The translations under genes were made by a program, and so were the position numbers. From Collybiopsis luxurians FD-317 M1 (Eukaryota > Basidiomycota > Agaricomycetes > Agaricales > Omphalotaceae): a stretch of DNA of 64,000 nt. Below, piece by piece: positions 34,674 through 46,340 of this stretch. Under the pieces are notes generated by a model. The model had not been told where the DNA came from. It saw only the letters and a program-made list of their open reading frames with translations, and did no database searches. The stretch lies in assembly GCA_000827265.1 (NCBI GenBank), contig KN834807.1, positions 256,473 to 320,472 of the forward strand, written 5' to 3'. How positions within the stretch are numbered: position 1 is the first letter of the stretch; each line of letters opens with the position of its first letter.

Positions 34674-36633
34674 ATGCCTGCTACTACTACCACTCATCCT
34701 TGCGTTCGTCTAACCCCCCCTTCTTCAAAGTCCCTCCAACCCTCTTCCATCTTCTCCTTTGGCCTTTCCAATCCTCGCTCATGGCTCGCTAGTTTTGGTA
34801 CGCGTCTTACGCGTTTTCTTGTCATTTTCTCTAACCCCATTTGAAGCACGGACATCTATACTATCTGTCCTCAACGATGCCATATCTAAAGGCCATCTAA
34901 CCATCATCGACTCTGAAGGCAAACACACCTACGGACGCTATCAAGATGGCTGCAATACTGTTCACCTCACAGTCAATAACGATCAGTTCTGGTTACGGCT
35001 GATGTTGTACGTCCTTTCAACGTCGATTCAACTTGATATCCGCTAATAGCTCGCCTCTCCACAGCTCAGGCGATCTAGGCTGTAAGAAAATTCGATTAGA
35101 TGACCAACTTTGCGCTAATTCGTACCTCAGTTAGCGAAGCTTACATGCTTGGGGACATAGAAGTCGAAGACCTCAAAAGTTGCATGGATGTTCGTTGCTC
35201 ATTCTCCACCTTGTTTATTCATTCTGTTCCTGATCTGTCGGGTATAGTTATGGCTAGATAACCAAGCCGGGATGGAAGAGACCCTCTCATCATCCTTCGC
35301 TCGGATCTCATCGGCCATTTCTGGCCTGTACAACTCCTTCCTTGGCCAAACAAAAACACAGGCCCGTTTGAATGCAATTGCAAGTTATGATCAATCGAAT
35401 ACTCTGTTCAAGGTATACCGCTTTTGATATATATAGCCTTTTTATATTGACGATCCCGCTTGTCTAGGCCTTCTTGAGTCAGGAAATGATGTACTCATGT
35501 GCATTATGGGATGAATCGGAAGGTGGAGTTCGAGGAGACTTGGAAATGGGGCCAACCCCGGGTGACCTCGAGGCTGCTCAACGTCGAAAGATACATCATG
35601 TCCTTCGGCAGGCTCGTGTCAAGCCTGGACACCGCATTCTAGAGTTTGGCAGTGGCTGGGGTGGTCTCGCCATTGAAGTATGTTGTTTGCCTCCCGAAGT
35701 GTATCCATTCACACGTTGACCATGAACTCCAGGCTGCTCGCACCTTTGGCTGCACAGTCGACACTTTAACGCTATCCGTCGAACAAAAGACTTTGGCAGA
35801 AGAACGCATCAAAGCAGCAGGTCTCGAAGATAAAATTCGCGTTCATCTCATGGATTACCGTGAGATTCCTGCAGAGTTTGAAAAGGCATTTGATGCTTTC
35901 GTTAGCGTCGAGATGCTCGAGGTAATCAGAATTTGATCAGACTTTTTGGAAACTTTACTGATCCTTTCTTCATTCAATAGCATGTTGGAGCTAAGCACTA
36001 CAACACTTACTTTAAACTTGTCGATTTCGCCCTCAAATCCCGCGATGCTACGGCCGTAGTCACTGCATCAACGTTCCCAGAGTCTCGCTTTTCCGGTTAT
36101 CAGTACGTTCTCTTCACGTCCTTTTGATACGCTTTAATTAATAAGATTTCTACCTCAGGCCAGAGGACTTCATGCGGCGCTACATGTGGCCAAACTCCTG
36201 CCTACCAAGTGCTACAGCACTCATAACAGCTGCTCAGGCGGCTTCAAACGGCAGATTTACCTTGGAAGGCGTGGAGAACCATGCTGCTCGTAAGTGTTGA
36301 AATCACTCCTACACTTTCTGATTGACTTAAATGGCTTGATTTAGATTATCCGCGAACTCTCCGCGAGTGGGGTCGACGACTAGAAAAGAACATGACACAG
36401 GAGATAATAGCTAAAGAATATCCTGCTCTTTGGGACCGCGCCAACTATGAAGCGTTCAAGAAGAAGTGGCAGTATCTCTTCGTCTACGCAGGGGCCGGAT
36501 TCGCAAAGGGATATATAACATGCCATATGCTCACGTTCATCCGTCAAGTAAGTCGTCTCTCAATCTTTCATCCTCTCTGTCATTGACTGACGTTGTATTC
36601 GAATAGAACGATTGTCCAGAGATGTGCGATTGA
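34674..36633 (+). CDS. Cyclopropane-fatty-acyl-phospholipid synthase-like methyltransferase
   Basis: A multi-exon gene from ATG 34674 (MPATTTTHPCVRLTPP) to TGA at 36631 (CPEMCD-stop). The N-terminal region carries LSVLNDAISKGHLTIIDSEG and FSEAYMLGDIEVEDL, as in CFA synthases. The SAM-binding site is VKPGHRILEFGSGWGGLAIE (bacterial enzymes have L-D-x-G-C-G-W-G). Further motifs are LSVEQKTLAEERIKAAGL, DYREI and FVSVEMLEHVGAKHYNTYF, then a C-terminal helical part (REWGRRLEKNM). It should transfer a methyl or methylene group from S-adenosylmethionine to unsaturated acyl chains of membrane lipids. There is no signal peptide; one moderately hydrophobic stretch near the N-terminus. The exact lipid product is not predictable. 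Confidence 0.92.
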
Positions 36634-37510
36634 GTGCGGGCTTGATAATAAGATTAAAAATGGATACCTAAAACTTCGGTGATTTCTATCGCCGGCGAAA
36701 CTGGAGTTATTCTGCAAAACAAAAGCAGATTAGTTGGAGGTCGTTTATCATTATTCATACCCCCCTTCTTCCCTCTCATGATCAGGATCGTCCACATTAC
36801 CACTCTACTATCTCTTCCCCTCTCTACGCATATTCATTTTCACGATTCATGACTCCCCTACATAGACTTGCTAGACTACTGCGACGCTCATTTACGCGTC
36901 GAACGGAATACCAATGTACTTTTTACACCCCTGAATTTTGACTTTTCTTTCGCGTTCGGTTATGAAATCAATGTTCAAATGCTCAAACTCGAGGACATGA
37001 AAGACTGCTATCTGGGTTTGTGGCGTCGAGAGTTGACAAGATCTTGTACACAATCTCAGTAAGCGGAGTAAGATACTTAGACATAGGCAACGTTTATGAC
37101 ATTTCGTAGATCATGATTGGTATTCACTCTCGGACGCTATAAGTATCTCGACGTCGAGCCAGCTTGCCGGTAGCTACAAGTGGATAATACTGCCGTCGAG
37201 CAAATCAATTCCTCCCCCCCCTTGCCACGCGCCACACGATAAAAGTAGAAACGGGTGTACATGTTTTTGATTTCAAATGCGTGAAGATAGGTCAGTGGTA
37301 AATAGGATCCGTGGTATGCAGATAGTACAAGTATTAAGTATATGATTATCTAGGGCGACAAGGGAGTGTGTGTGTGTGATAGCGAACAACCTGGAGCTAA
37401 GGTGAGGCATAATAGTCGAAGTAAATTACGATCATACATAGATGAATGGAAAAGACCCGCAAAAAAGATATAAAACCTGTATAGCCTCCAATAAAGATAT
37501 GATGACCAAA
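36634..37510. other. Intergenic between convergent CFA-like and kinesin genes
   Basis: 3' flanks of two convergent genes. A 64-codon frame (36868-37062) has no family. A short GT run occurs at 37367-37379. Confidence 0.55.
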
Positions 37511-40500
37511 TCATGACGGTAAACGAGTGGGATCGAGTTTGGCTACCCAGGACTGCTTTTCCTTCAGGTTTGGAGCCGCGAGAGCATGAGAATTAGATGA
37601 GGTGAAAAGAGTGAACGAGAAAGGTTTCTATGACGGATTGAATTGAGTCGATGAGCCACCATCTCTCACACGGGCGGGCAGACTTACCCCTAGCAGTGAC
37701 TCTTTGAGAGGATCACTTTCAACATTGACACCTGTGAGAGTCACGATACCAATTTCTTCCAGCTCATTTGACTGAGTATACATATGGAGATGTGGTCTAG
37801 TACATCTCGTCATGAGAATGAGGAACGAAAAATAAACGAAACGCACACCTTTTCAGGACAAACCAGCGCTTCTCCCAAGTACCCAGACTAGCATCCGTGA
37901 GAATCAGTAGGTGCCCCTTCTTCGTCGCACTGTCACTGAGAAACGAATAAAAGTGAAAGTGGCGTCAAGCACATTCCTCGCCGTTCAAAAAGTTTCTAGA
38001 TCCCTACCTGCGTGGAATTATTTTCGTCTCAGATATCAGTTTTAATCCGTCTAGAGAGTCCGAGCCCATGAACTTTGTAGAAGAAAACGGTTCCTCTTCA
38101 CTTGGTTCCTGACTCAAAACGATCTAGAAGGACAAGAGCGTGAGCTGAAATGGAAAATCACGCCATACATTTTGTACATCTCACACATACATTTCCAAGA
38201 TGGCCAAATCGCCGTTGCCACAGGGCAAGCGATTTCTGAACGAGTTGATCAGCGCGCCACGCTAGAGCGTCGGTTTGTATCGGCTGAGAAGGAACGGTTG
38301 CCAAAATGACTCTGACAGCTTGGACATCGGCCGCCCTCTCTTCCATAGAGATTAATCGCGAATAATCCTCCACCACAGATATTCCACGAGGCTTCCAAAC
38401 TCCCAGCGATTCTTCTCCCCTGACATATTTTTCGGCCGTGTCCAGCCGCCACAAATCCTTTGCGGAGCGAGTGAGAGGCGGAGATAGTCGAACTCTAAAC
38501 AGGCAGCTTGACTTTGTCAGAATCTTCGTCGACCCAAAAAAGCTGAATATCTTGGACGGCGGACGAGCATCGCGAGTCCCCATCGTTATAGCCACATCCA
38601 TGCTAAACTGCACTGGATCCGCACAAGTATCAACAGCAGCTGCCCACGTCAGCTGGAGCAAGACCCGTTGCCCGGTCGGAGTGACCTTGTTGAGCGCCAG
38701 CGAATCGTGAACGCTAGAATCCCACAGAGCCTGACCGAACAGGTACCCAGTCCCATCTGGTTTAAATTCGGCAGCTTGTTCTTTTAGGAGCGGAAGAGTG
38801 ACGAGAGCTTTTGACACTGATTCGTGAACCCGCCCTTTGGTATCCAGCATGCGGACGTTACCAATTCGCACTTTCGTAAATTCAGTCCATGGAAATTGCT
38901 GGCCCGAATTCGATGATAGAGATATCATAATTCGCCTCTGAAGACCCTGGTGAAGGGAGAAACTGCCTGGATCGAGTGCGCCCTGTGACAACACGGGGAC
39001 TGGAGCATATTGACCATCCGGACCCAGCTCACATAGCTGCACCCATGCAACTACATCATGAGTTTGTTCCACAACAAAGTCCGTTTCTGACCGTCGCATA
39101 TGGGGTACACCGCTTCGATTAGAGTCGGAAGAGGGTGAACTGGACCCCGAAGAAGAGGACCTGGGAGGCAAAGCTTTCTGCTCCCGCATTTCATCCCAGC
39201 GTTCCATGCGTTCCAGATAAGTCGGCGTCACGGCGGCGAAAAACTCGATGGGAGCGTACCCTTGACGTAGGTGGGCGAGAGTCTTGGAGGTCGCCACTAT
39301 GGAAAAGCTCCGGCGAAACCTCAATTCCGAAACAGACGACGACTCGAGGTCGACCGCTGTCGAGGGAAACACCTCCTCTGCAGTCAGACCAGGTCCAACA
39401 AATGACGACAGTCGAGCTTGGAGATGTACAGCTGAGAAATCATTATGTGATAACCCTTTAACTGTATCAACGGTGAGGAAGAAGCCCAGTTTACTACCCG
39501 GTGGGATAATTCCAGGAATTTGGGAAGCTGATGATCCTTTCGCTTGTCCGTGTCCGTTTGGGTTATTGGCATGTTTGGGTGGAAGGACAACGTTGACGAT
39601 TTTTATATCAACGCGGCATGAGCCTATCGCTTCTGCTGTGTACCGGCAAAATATCGGCACCGTAGACGTGGAAGATAACCTGCGGGAAAGAGGGGCCAGG
39701 GATATCAAGGCGTTGCCGATGAACGAATATTCGGGAGGAGGCGAGTCGTAAAACGGTTCATCAGAGGAAAAGTGCTGTGTATAGGACGGTCGGTCAATGT
39801 ATGTTGTCAGATTGCGCATCCGCTGCAACTGCTGCTGCATTCGATCCAGAGACCAGACGTAAATCGCATTGTGACGTTTATCTAGAACCTTGACCGCGAC
39901 TGATGGTTGAGTGGCAGACCTCAGGACAGGATCAGAAACATCCCCAAACTGATCCAGTCCCGCTATCGTGTCGACAGCAGAAGCAGGCGCCGCGAGTGTG
40001 CCCCCAGATGAGATCGTAAAATTGTAAATCACTTGCTTGCCAAGTTCCTTACTAGAAGCGAGGAAAGGAAAAAAAAAATTAAGAACCAAAAAATCATACA
40101 GAAGAAAGTAAAATGTGAAAAAAATGATAAAATAACAAAATAAATGTGCGTGTGTGCGCGTGTTTCAGAAACTTTGTTCTCAATTCAATATGATAGTTGG
40201 ACGGGGAGTACGTACCTGATAACGTTTGCCTCCTTTATTGACACCGCATTTGAAAGGACAACCTCTGCCATCGAGAACGACCGATGAGCCCTCCATTTGT
40301 CCAGGACCTTCCGTATGAGGCGAAGCTGTCTCGCGCTGTAAATGACAGGCTCGAAATCCAATTGATCCAAATCAGTCTCCCCCCTTGCCCGAGCATCTAT
40401 CAACCGCTTCATCTGCGTCCTAACCAGACGAAGCTGGTGCTCCATATGATCCTTTTCAATCTTGAGGTCCTCAGCCTCCTTCGAAGAAGCACCCTCCGCG

Positions 40501-43500
40501 CCGATGGCCTGGAGCCGACTCTCAAGCTGATTCTGAACATCCTTCAAATTCCCTCCATTCCCATCACCCAACTCGGGACTATAATGGCTCATCGGCGCCT
40601 CTAGACTCGTATCATCCGTAGCCGCCTCACTGGGTACCGGGCGCCCCGTCTCACTCCATACATCATCTGCCTGACTGAGACTGCTCTCCGGCCTCGACCG
40701 TAGATGATTCTCGCGAAGCGTTTTAGCCTTGGTCACCTTCTCAAACAACTTGTTCAAATCATCATCAGGTAAACTGTCGAGTGTGGGATCCAGTCCAAGT
40801 CTAGCAAATGCAGCCTCCCGCTGGGCAAATGTCCAATCGACGTCATCCGCGTCTATAGATGAAACTGGAGAGTCTGGTCGAGTGGCAGGGGAACTTTCAG
40901 CTGCTGCGGCATCTAGATCGCCTGCCGAGATACTGAGCTGGAGATTGGATTTTGCCGTCGCTCGATCCCGCTGCTTCCGGATTTCTTCAGGATTGTTGAA
41001 CCGGAAAACATGGTTGTCGCCTGAAAATCAAAGGTAAACCAAACTTCACCTGACAAGGAAAGAACACTTCGAAGCCCCCCCCAAAAAAAGAATTGCGCGG
41101 GGCTCGAAAGTATTCGTAATACGCACCGAGAATGATGCGGAACCCGGTGCGCAATTTGTGGGACTTTGCGTTGAAAAAGGTTAATGTAAAACAAAATCAA
41201 CATGATTCGATCTAGGTTGGAGTAAAAATCTGTTAAGAGTCGTACCTGGCCAGGTGTCATTCGTTTCCCATTCATGAACTATCGGGAGCCCGCTTTGAGG
41301 AGATCATCCCTAAAAACAGAACGAGACGAAGGAACCAACGCACCGTCATGCTATCAGGCAGACAATGTATGAAAACTTTGCCATCAGTGTTCTCGAAATA
41401 ACAGTGCTCCTCCAATATATTATCGCCGCTGAGTCGGATGGCTGCGGGTTTATCACTGTCCAATCGGCCAACCTGCCCGTGAGGATACCCCACCAATCGA
41501 TTGAAAAACTAGTACTAAAGAGTAGAAGCGTTCTTGACATACCACTGTCTTGCCCGGCTTCAATTGATAGATTAGACATTCACTCATGAGGGGATCTGCG
41601 AAATCGATATTCAGTAAGCGGAGAAAAACGCGGGAACGAAAGAGACTCTCAGAACACACCTTCATTCTACATAAAGCCATGCCCATAACAAGTCAGCGAC
41701 GGATGCGTTAGGAAACGGAGAAGAAGAAAAGAAGAAAGAAGACCAAAAATAAGAAAGAAAGTCCCGTACCAGATTAACGAGGTGGGGAATCTATAAAGAG
41801 ACTCTTGAGAAGGCAGCAGCAATATGATCCCATTCAAAAAATGGCATACCTTCTTTGGCGTATGTACGCCGACCATGTTCTTCTCAACCGAAATACCCAG
41901 CTCCTCCAACGCCTTCTCACGTTCTTTCTGCACTTCTTGAGTCCTAGCCATCTTTTGTTCCCAGGTCTCATTGAGACTTTGCATCAGCTTCTCGCTCGTT
42001 TCCATTTGTTCCTGTAGTTCAGCCTTTGTTACGGTCCTGATCCGTCCGTCCTTGGTCTGATACGTGACTTTCTGCTTCTCCGGAGGAACTTTGGGGTCAA
42101 AAGTATCTTCGCCAGCCGAGCCTGAAACCTTGGCTAAATAAAGACAAAACATCAGTCCGAGCGATTGGATAGATCATGATGAACGACAAGTAGGCGAGAC
42201 GAACCTCTGAGCATCTCCAACTCCTCCTTAAGCTCGCGCACAAGTTTCGCGTTAGGGTCCTCATTAACCACAGCCTTATTCTTGATCTTCTTTGCTTGAT
42301 CGGCGTACCGAAGGGTACTCAGCGTCTCCTCATAGTCCGCAGGTGAAATAGCTGCGATCATGGCTGTTTTCGAATTTCCTCCAAGACTGTCTTTCAATAG
42401 CCAGGTCAACACCTACAAACACGGTTACGGTCAATGGGATGCGTCGATTCACGCTAGAACCCTCTTACCGAATCACGATAAGGAACAAACTCTTCCGCCT
42501 TTCCCTTTTTCCCCTTTTTGCCATGATCTGCAGAGCTCGCCAGGGCAAGTGAGGAAATAACTTTTCCAAGTGTAGTAAGAGACTTGTTGATATTCGCTCC
42601 TTCCTTTAATCGCTGTCCAGTCGCACCGGTCGAGTTGGCTCTTTCTGATCCAGCCAAATCGACCAAACTGATTCGTGACACCTTTTCAGTGTCGAGGTTC
42701 GTGTCTGTGTCGTGTCGTTTCATGGTCAGGAGGAGGGTGAATACCGCATGCGAACGCGATGAGCTGGATTAACAAAAAAGTCATTATAGCCGAACTTCAG
42801 AAAAAGGGTCCATCTCGTACGTTTCGTTCATGTTGGTAGCAGCGACAGTTCGCGCTTTATTTCCCTCGTCCATGAGCGTCATCATTTCATCGTAACTGCT
42901 CACCACGAGTTTCGAGAGATCCTCGACATAGGGACCCAAGCTCGGATGCTCTCGTACTCGCAGATTACCTGTGTTTTTGGGGTTGAGCAAGTCCCGCACT
43001 TTCTCGTTGTAGATCTGAACAGAGAGTTTAGTTTCGACACGAGTCGAAAGAAATTGGAGGGTACCTCTATGTAGGAGACTTCGACAGTAAAGTTAATATT
43101 TGGATCCACGGCCTTGCGTTCATCGACTCGTACAAAGAGTTCTGAACAGGTCAGGGGAATGATACCCTTGTCGGGCCCGTCTGGAGAAAGGGTTGAGGTT
43201 GAGGGGTAAATATGACGGAGGTTCTGAGAGACTCACATCCCATCATACTGAGTTTAAGAAGAGAATGAGTATGGGCAGAATTTGAGATGCAAAAACACGC
43301 ACCTATAGGATTTCCCGGAACCTGAACGCGCAAGAACACTCTTGAGCAAACAATGACAATGTACAGTTATATTCAATCGTACCAGTTTGTCCATCTAAGA
43401 TGGAGAATCAGAAACAGGTTCACCAGCAAGAGATAGTACAACTCACAAGCTAAAATACACGCATTAAACCCCGCAAACCCGTGGTCCAGCAGTTCCTTCC

Positions 43501-43828
43501 CCAAGTCATCGTAAAGCGTTTGCTGGGAGCAATATCCAGGTTCATCTCTAGGACCAGCCGACCAATAACTTTTATCAAAACTAAAAGCCATAGTCTTCCT
43601 CTCTGTGGCGCGTTTAGCATCTTGCTGAGAGCCAGCTTCTGGAGGATCCAAAAAGGTTTGGTTGCCGGACATGCGAATGAGCGGTTTTGCACCGCGTGCA
43701 AGTTCTGTTTAAAGGACCATACATGGGCAATTGGGAAGACAAAGAAGGTTATAACTGAACGTACCACGAGAATTGAGGGGTCTACATCGTACAACTACCT
43801 TGATGTTCCCATCACCGGCCTCCGCCAT
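37511..43828 (-). CDS. Kinesin-3 motor (Unc104/KIF1A type)
   Basis: A large multi-exon gene from ATG 43828 ([20 protein letters not shown]) to TGA at 37513. The motor domain has GQTGSGKSYSMMG (P-loop, with two introns inside), NMNETSSRSH (switch I) and [19 protein letters not shown] (switch II), and ends [20 protein letters not shown]. After a coiled coil comes the FHA domain ([38 protein letters not shown]), then the kinesin-associated segment with [13 protein letters not shown] helices, a long KIF1-type/DUF3694 region in one 1.9 kb exon, and a C-terminal PH domain ([48 protein letters not shown]). This order is diagnostic of Unc104, a plus-end motor that carries vesicles and early endosomes, with the PH domain binding phosphoinositides. 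Confidence 0.94.
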
Positions 43829-44971
43829 ATCTACAGTTTATGCTGTAAAAATATCTGAACGAGCAGCTTGATCCCAGCCTCTATGTGATTAATAAAATTA
43901 TGATGGAAATTTGAAAAAATTTAGGTGGGGGGATGCGGAGTAGCGAGATGCAGGTGAAAAAGACAAAGTTGAACGCGTGCCTGCCGCCTTGACGACACCG
44001 CAAATTGAGCGTCTATTGGGCGCTAAATTAGGCGCCTAAGCACTGGCCTTCCAGGTTGGCTGTCGGTGCCGTCTCGGACATAATACATAGAGAAAGATTG
44101 ACACGGAGATGACGGAAAGACCTCGAATATCGGAGAGCTTATCAGTCCTGATTTGCAAGCCCTTGTAAAAAGGTTTTTCTATGCACATTCCGTTTGTAAA
44201 GCTCAGCACTGTGCACACCGGGGCGCAAATTACGGTACTCACGCAAGGCTTATTGTGAATATATGCTAGAAACTAAGAGAAAGTGCCTTTAAAAGAAGGT
44301 GTTTAGCGTTTGATCACAATAAGTTCTTCGTAAATACGAGAAATTACTGTGAGGTTGGCCCTGCCGCAGTTTTCAATCGATGCAATTTTGTTTTGTTTTG
44401 TTTTTTGTTTTTTTTTTTGCAACGGGATGCAAATAATCTCTAGGATTGACTAGTGTCCCAAAAACGTGCGCTCCTGTGTTCTCACAAAACGCACTGGGAA
44501 AGCAAAGTGCCTATCATTCGCGATTTCCAAGTCATTCAAATAATTCTTGATGAGCTGTAAATGAGCTTAGAAGTACAGCATTCGAACTGGCTACTGCGCA
44601 CTCGAATGAACCCTTATCAAAATTTGACACATACATACTATATATCAATGCCACCAATGCTTCACTCCACCAGTGAGGCTGAATTCTTTTCTGTATCCAT
44701 TTGAGAATATCATTGTCATCATGCCTCTCATGGACCTTTCTAAAGCATTACCTGGACCTGCATAGGGTTGAGTCCATTGGCATCTTTTGCAAGTTCCCGC
44801 TACCTTTAGGTAGTGGGTTTTGGGGGTGGAACTTTTCCGATCACAGATGGGTATCCAAGCTGTTTATCGCTCTTTCCTTTTCCGGGGTCTTGCCATGTGG
44901 TGTTCCATTCCTAATTTGGTCATACTTCCATCTCCTGTATTTGTTCCTTTTCTCTTCTGTACTATCTAGCG
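43829..44971. other. Intergenic; possible 5' leader of the next gene
   Basis: Upstream flank of the kinesin. A 107-codon frame (44701-45024) precedes and overlaps the retropepsin-like ORF but shows no family. There is a T-rich tract at 44393-44417. Confidence 0.45.
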
Positions 44972-46006
44972 ATGGTATCTGTTTCCTTCACTGCGTCTTC
45001 GCTAGCCGCTCGGGGGGCTTTTGATCCTCGTCTTGTGCAGTCTGTCCTCTCCCATGAATTTGTCTGGAAAGTTTCCCTCAGCAACAACCGCCTGCTTACC
45101 TGGAATGCCCTTCTCACAATTTCTCAGTTCCATTCGGCGCATACTGTGCCACTGACTTTTTGTCTTTGTGATTGTCACTCAGGTCTTGATGTTGTCCTTG
45201 GGATGGACTTTTCTGCTGCGTGTGTCTGTATGAATGCAAATCATCTTTTGCAGAACGTGGATGTTTGTTCAATTTGGAAAGAAGTTGAGGTTCCCGCATA
45301 TTCTCCTTCATCTTCTCTACTGCCAGGTACACATAATGAATTAAAATGTGTTCTTCTAACATTTTTACTCTGTTGTATTTCCAGCGCACTCGGCTTCGAT
45401 GTTGTCACCAACAACCCCTGGCTTTTGCCCTACAGCTGGTCAGTGTTCCTTTCATTCTGCTGCTTTTTGTTGAATCCCCTCCCCCATTGTTTATTCTCTT
45501 TTCTAGGTAGTAACCGTCCTTTTGTCTGTGATGCAGCACCCTTTCAAGGAATATTTGATGCTCCGGCGGCCTCATGTTCTGGCCTGTCCGTTTCCCAAAT
45601 GTCGACATCACTTGACATTCCACCAGCGACAGGTTTGGTACCTGTCCCGGCACCAATTTCTTCATCCCATAAATCTAATACTGGCTCTGCATCAATCATT
45701 TGCGAATCTAATTCCATAGCTTATTCAGAAATTGCCGCCTCTTCTTCACACTTACCATTAGTAACATCGAAAGGTCCATCGTCTTCCCTCGCGGTTGAGA
45801 ATGCTTTTCGGGGACCGCTTTTGAATGGAGTTTGGTGTAGTGTATTTACCAATGATCGCGATAAATTGATTTCATATGATGTGCTTCATGGGTTGGATAC
45901 ATTGTTTGTAACAGATGTATCTTCTCTTTGTCACTTACTAATCCATCACATCCTCTCCGGGGATTGTTTCCAAAATAAATTGTCCATGTCTGTTCCTGCA
46001 TGTTAG
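44972..46006 (+). CDS. Retropepsin-like hypothetical protein
   Basis: Begins MVSVSFTASSLAARGAFDPR. Two introns (about 45326-45383 and 45438-45506) can be removed in frame, joining SLLP to AHSASMLSPTTP and FCPTA to GSNRPFVCDAAPF, and leaving about 300 residues. HSGLDVVLGMDF resembles the 'D-V-I-L-G-x-D-F/W' C-terminal half of retroviral-type aspartic proteases, and FDPRLVQSVLS may be a degraded active-site loop (canonical D-S/T-G). The rest is Ser/Pro-rich. No reverse transcriptase or integrase surrounds it. It may be a domesticated or eroded protease from a retroelement; the assignment is tentative. Confidence 0.5.
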   Translation: MVSVSFTASSLAARGAFDPRLVQSVLSHEFVWKVSLSNNRLLTWNALLTISQFHSAHTVPLTFCLCDCHSGLDVVLGMDFSAACVCMNANHLLQNVDVCSIWKEVEVPAYSPSSSLLPGTHNELKCVLLTFLLCCISSALGFDVVTNNPWLLPYSWSVFLSFCCFLLNPLPHCLFSFLGSNRPFVCDAAPFQGIFDAPAASCSGLSVSQMSTSLDIPPATGLVPVPAPISSSHKSNTGSASIICESNSIAYSEIAASSSHLPLVTSKGPSSSLAVENAFRGPLLNGVWCSVFTNDRDKLISYDVLHGLDTLFVTDVSSLCHLLIHHILSGDCFQNKLSMSVPAC

Positions 46007-46340
46007 AATATGTTAGTTAATTGTATCACTCTAAACGTTGAACATTTGCGAAGATTTCACTCTAAATAGCAATCTAAAGGTAGCGGGCACTGCCGCTCGC
46101 CGGCGCTACTCGGTTATCTCAAAAATGCGGCCTAGGTAAACCTTATTTACTTCCATTGTTTCAAGGTCAAAGCTGTACCTACCAGCACCAAAAAGGCAAT
46201 TCTCGCTTACCCTTTTTCCTGATTACATACGCGATGAGAATTTTTTTCCTGTCACGGCCATCACCGTCGCGCCAGTGGGACCCAGTTTACCCTTACACAT
46301 AAACCCCCATCCGTGGACAGTGATCAGGTCATTTTGCCAC
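46007..46340. promoter_or_regulatory. Upstream region of the GHKL-methyltransferase gene
   Basis: Intergenic, 334 bp. No clear TATA box or repeat. Confidence 0.35.

Noticed and set aside
36868..37062. 64-codon frame after the CFA-like gene
   Set aside because: Too short and isolated; no motif, and it lies in the 3' flank between convergent genes.
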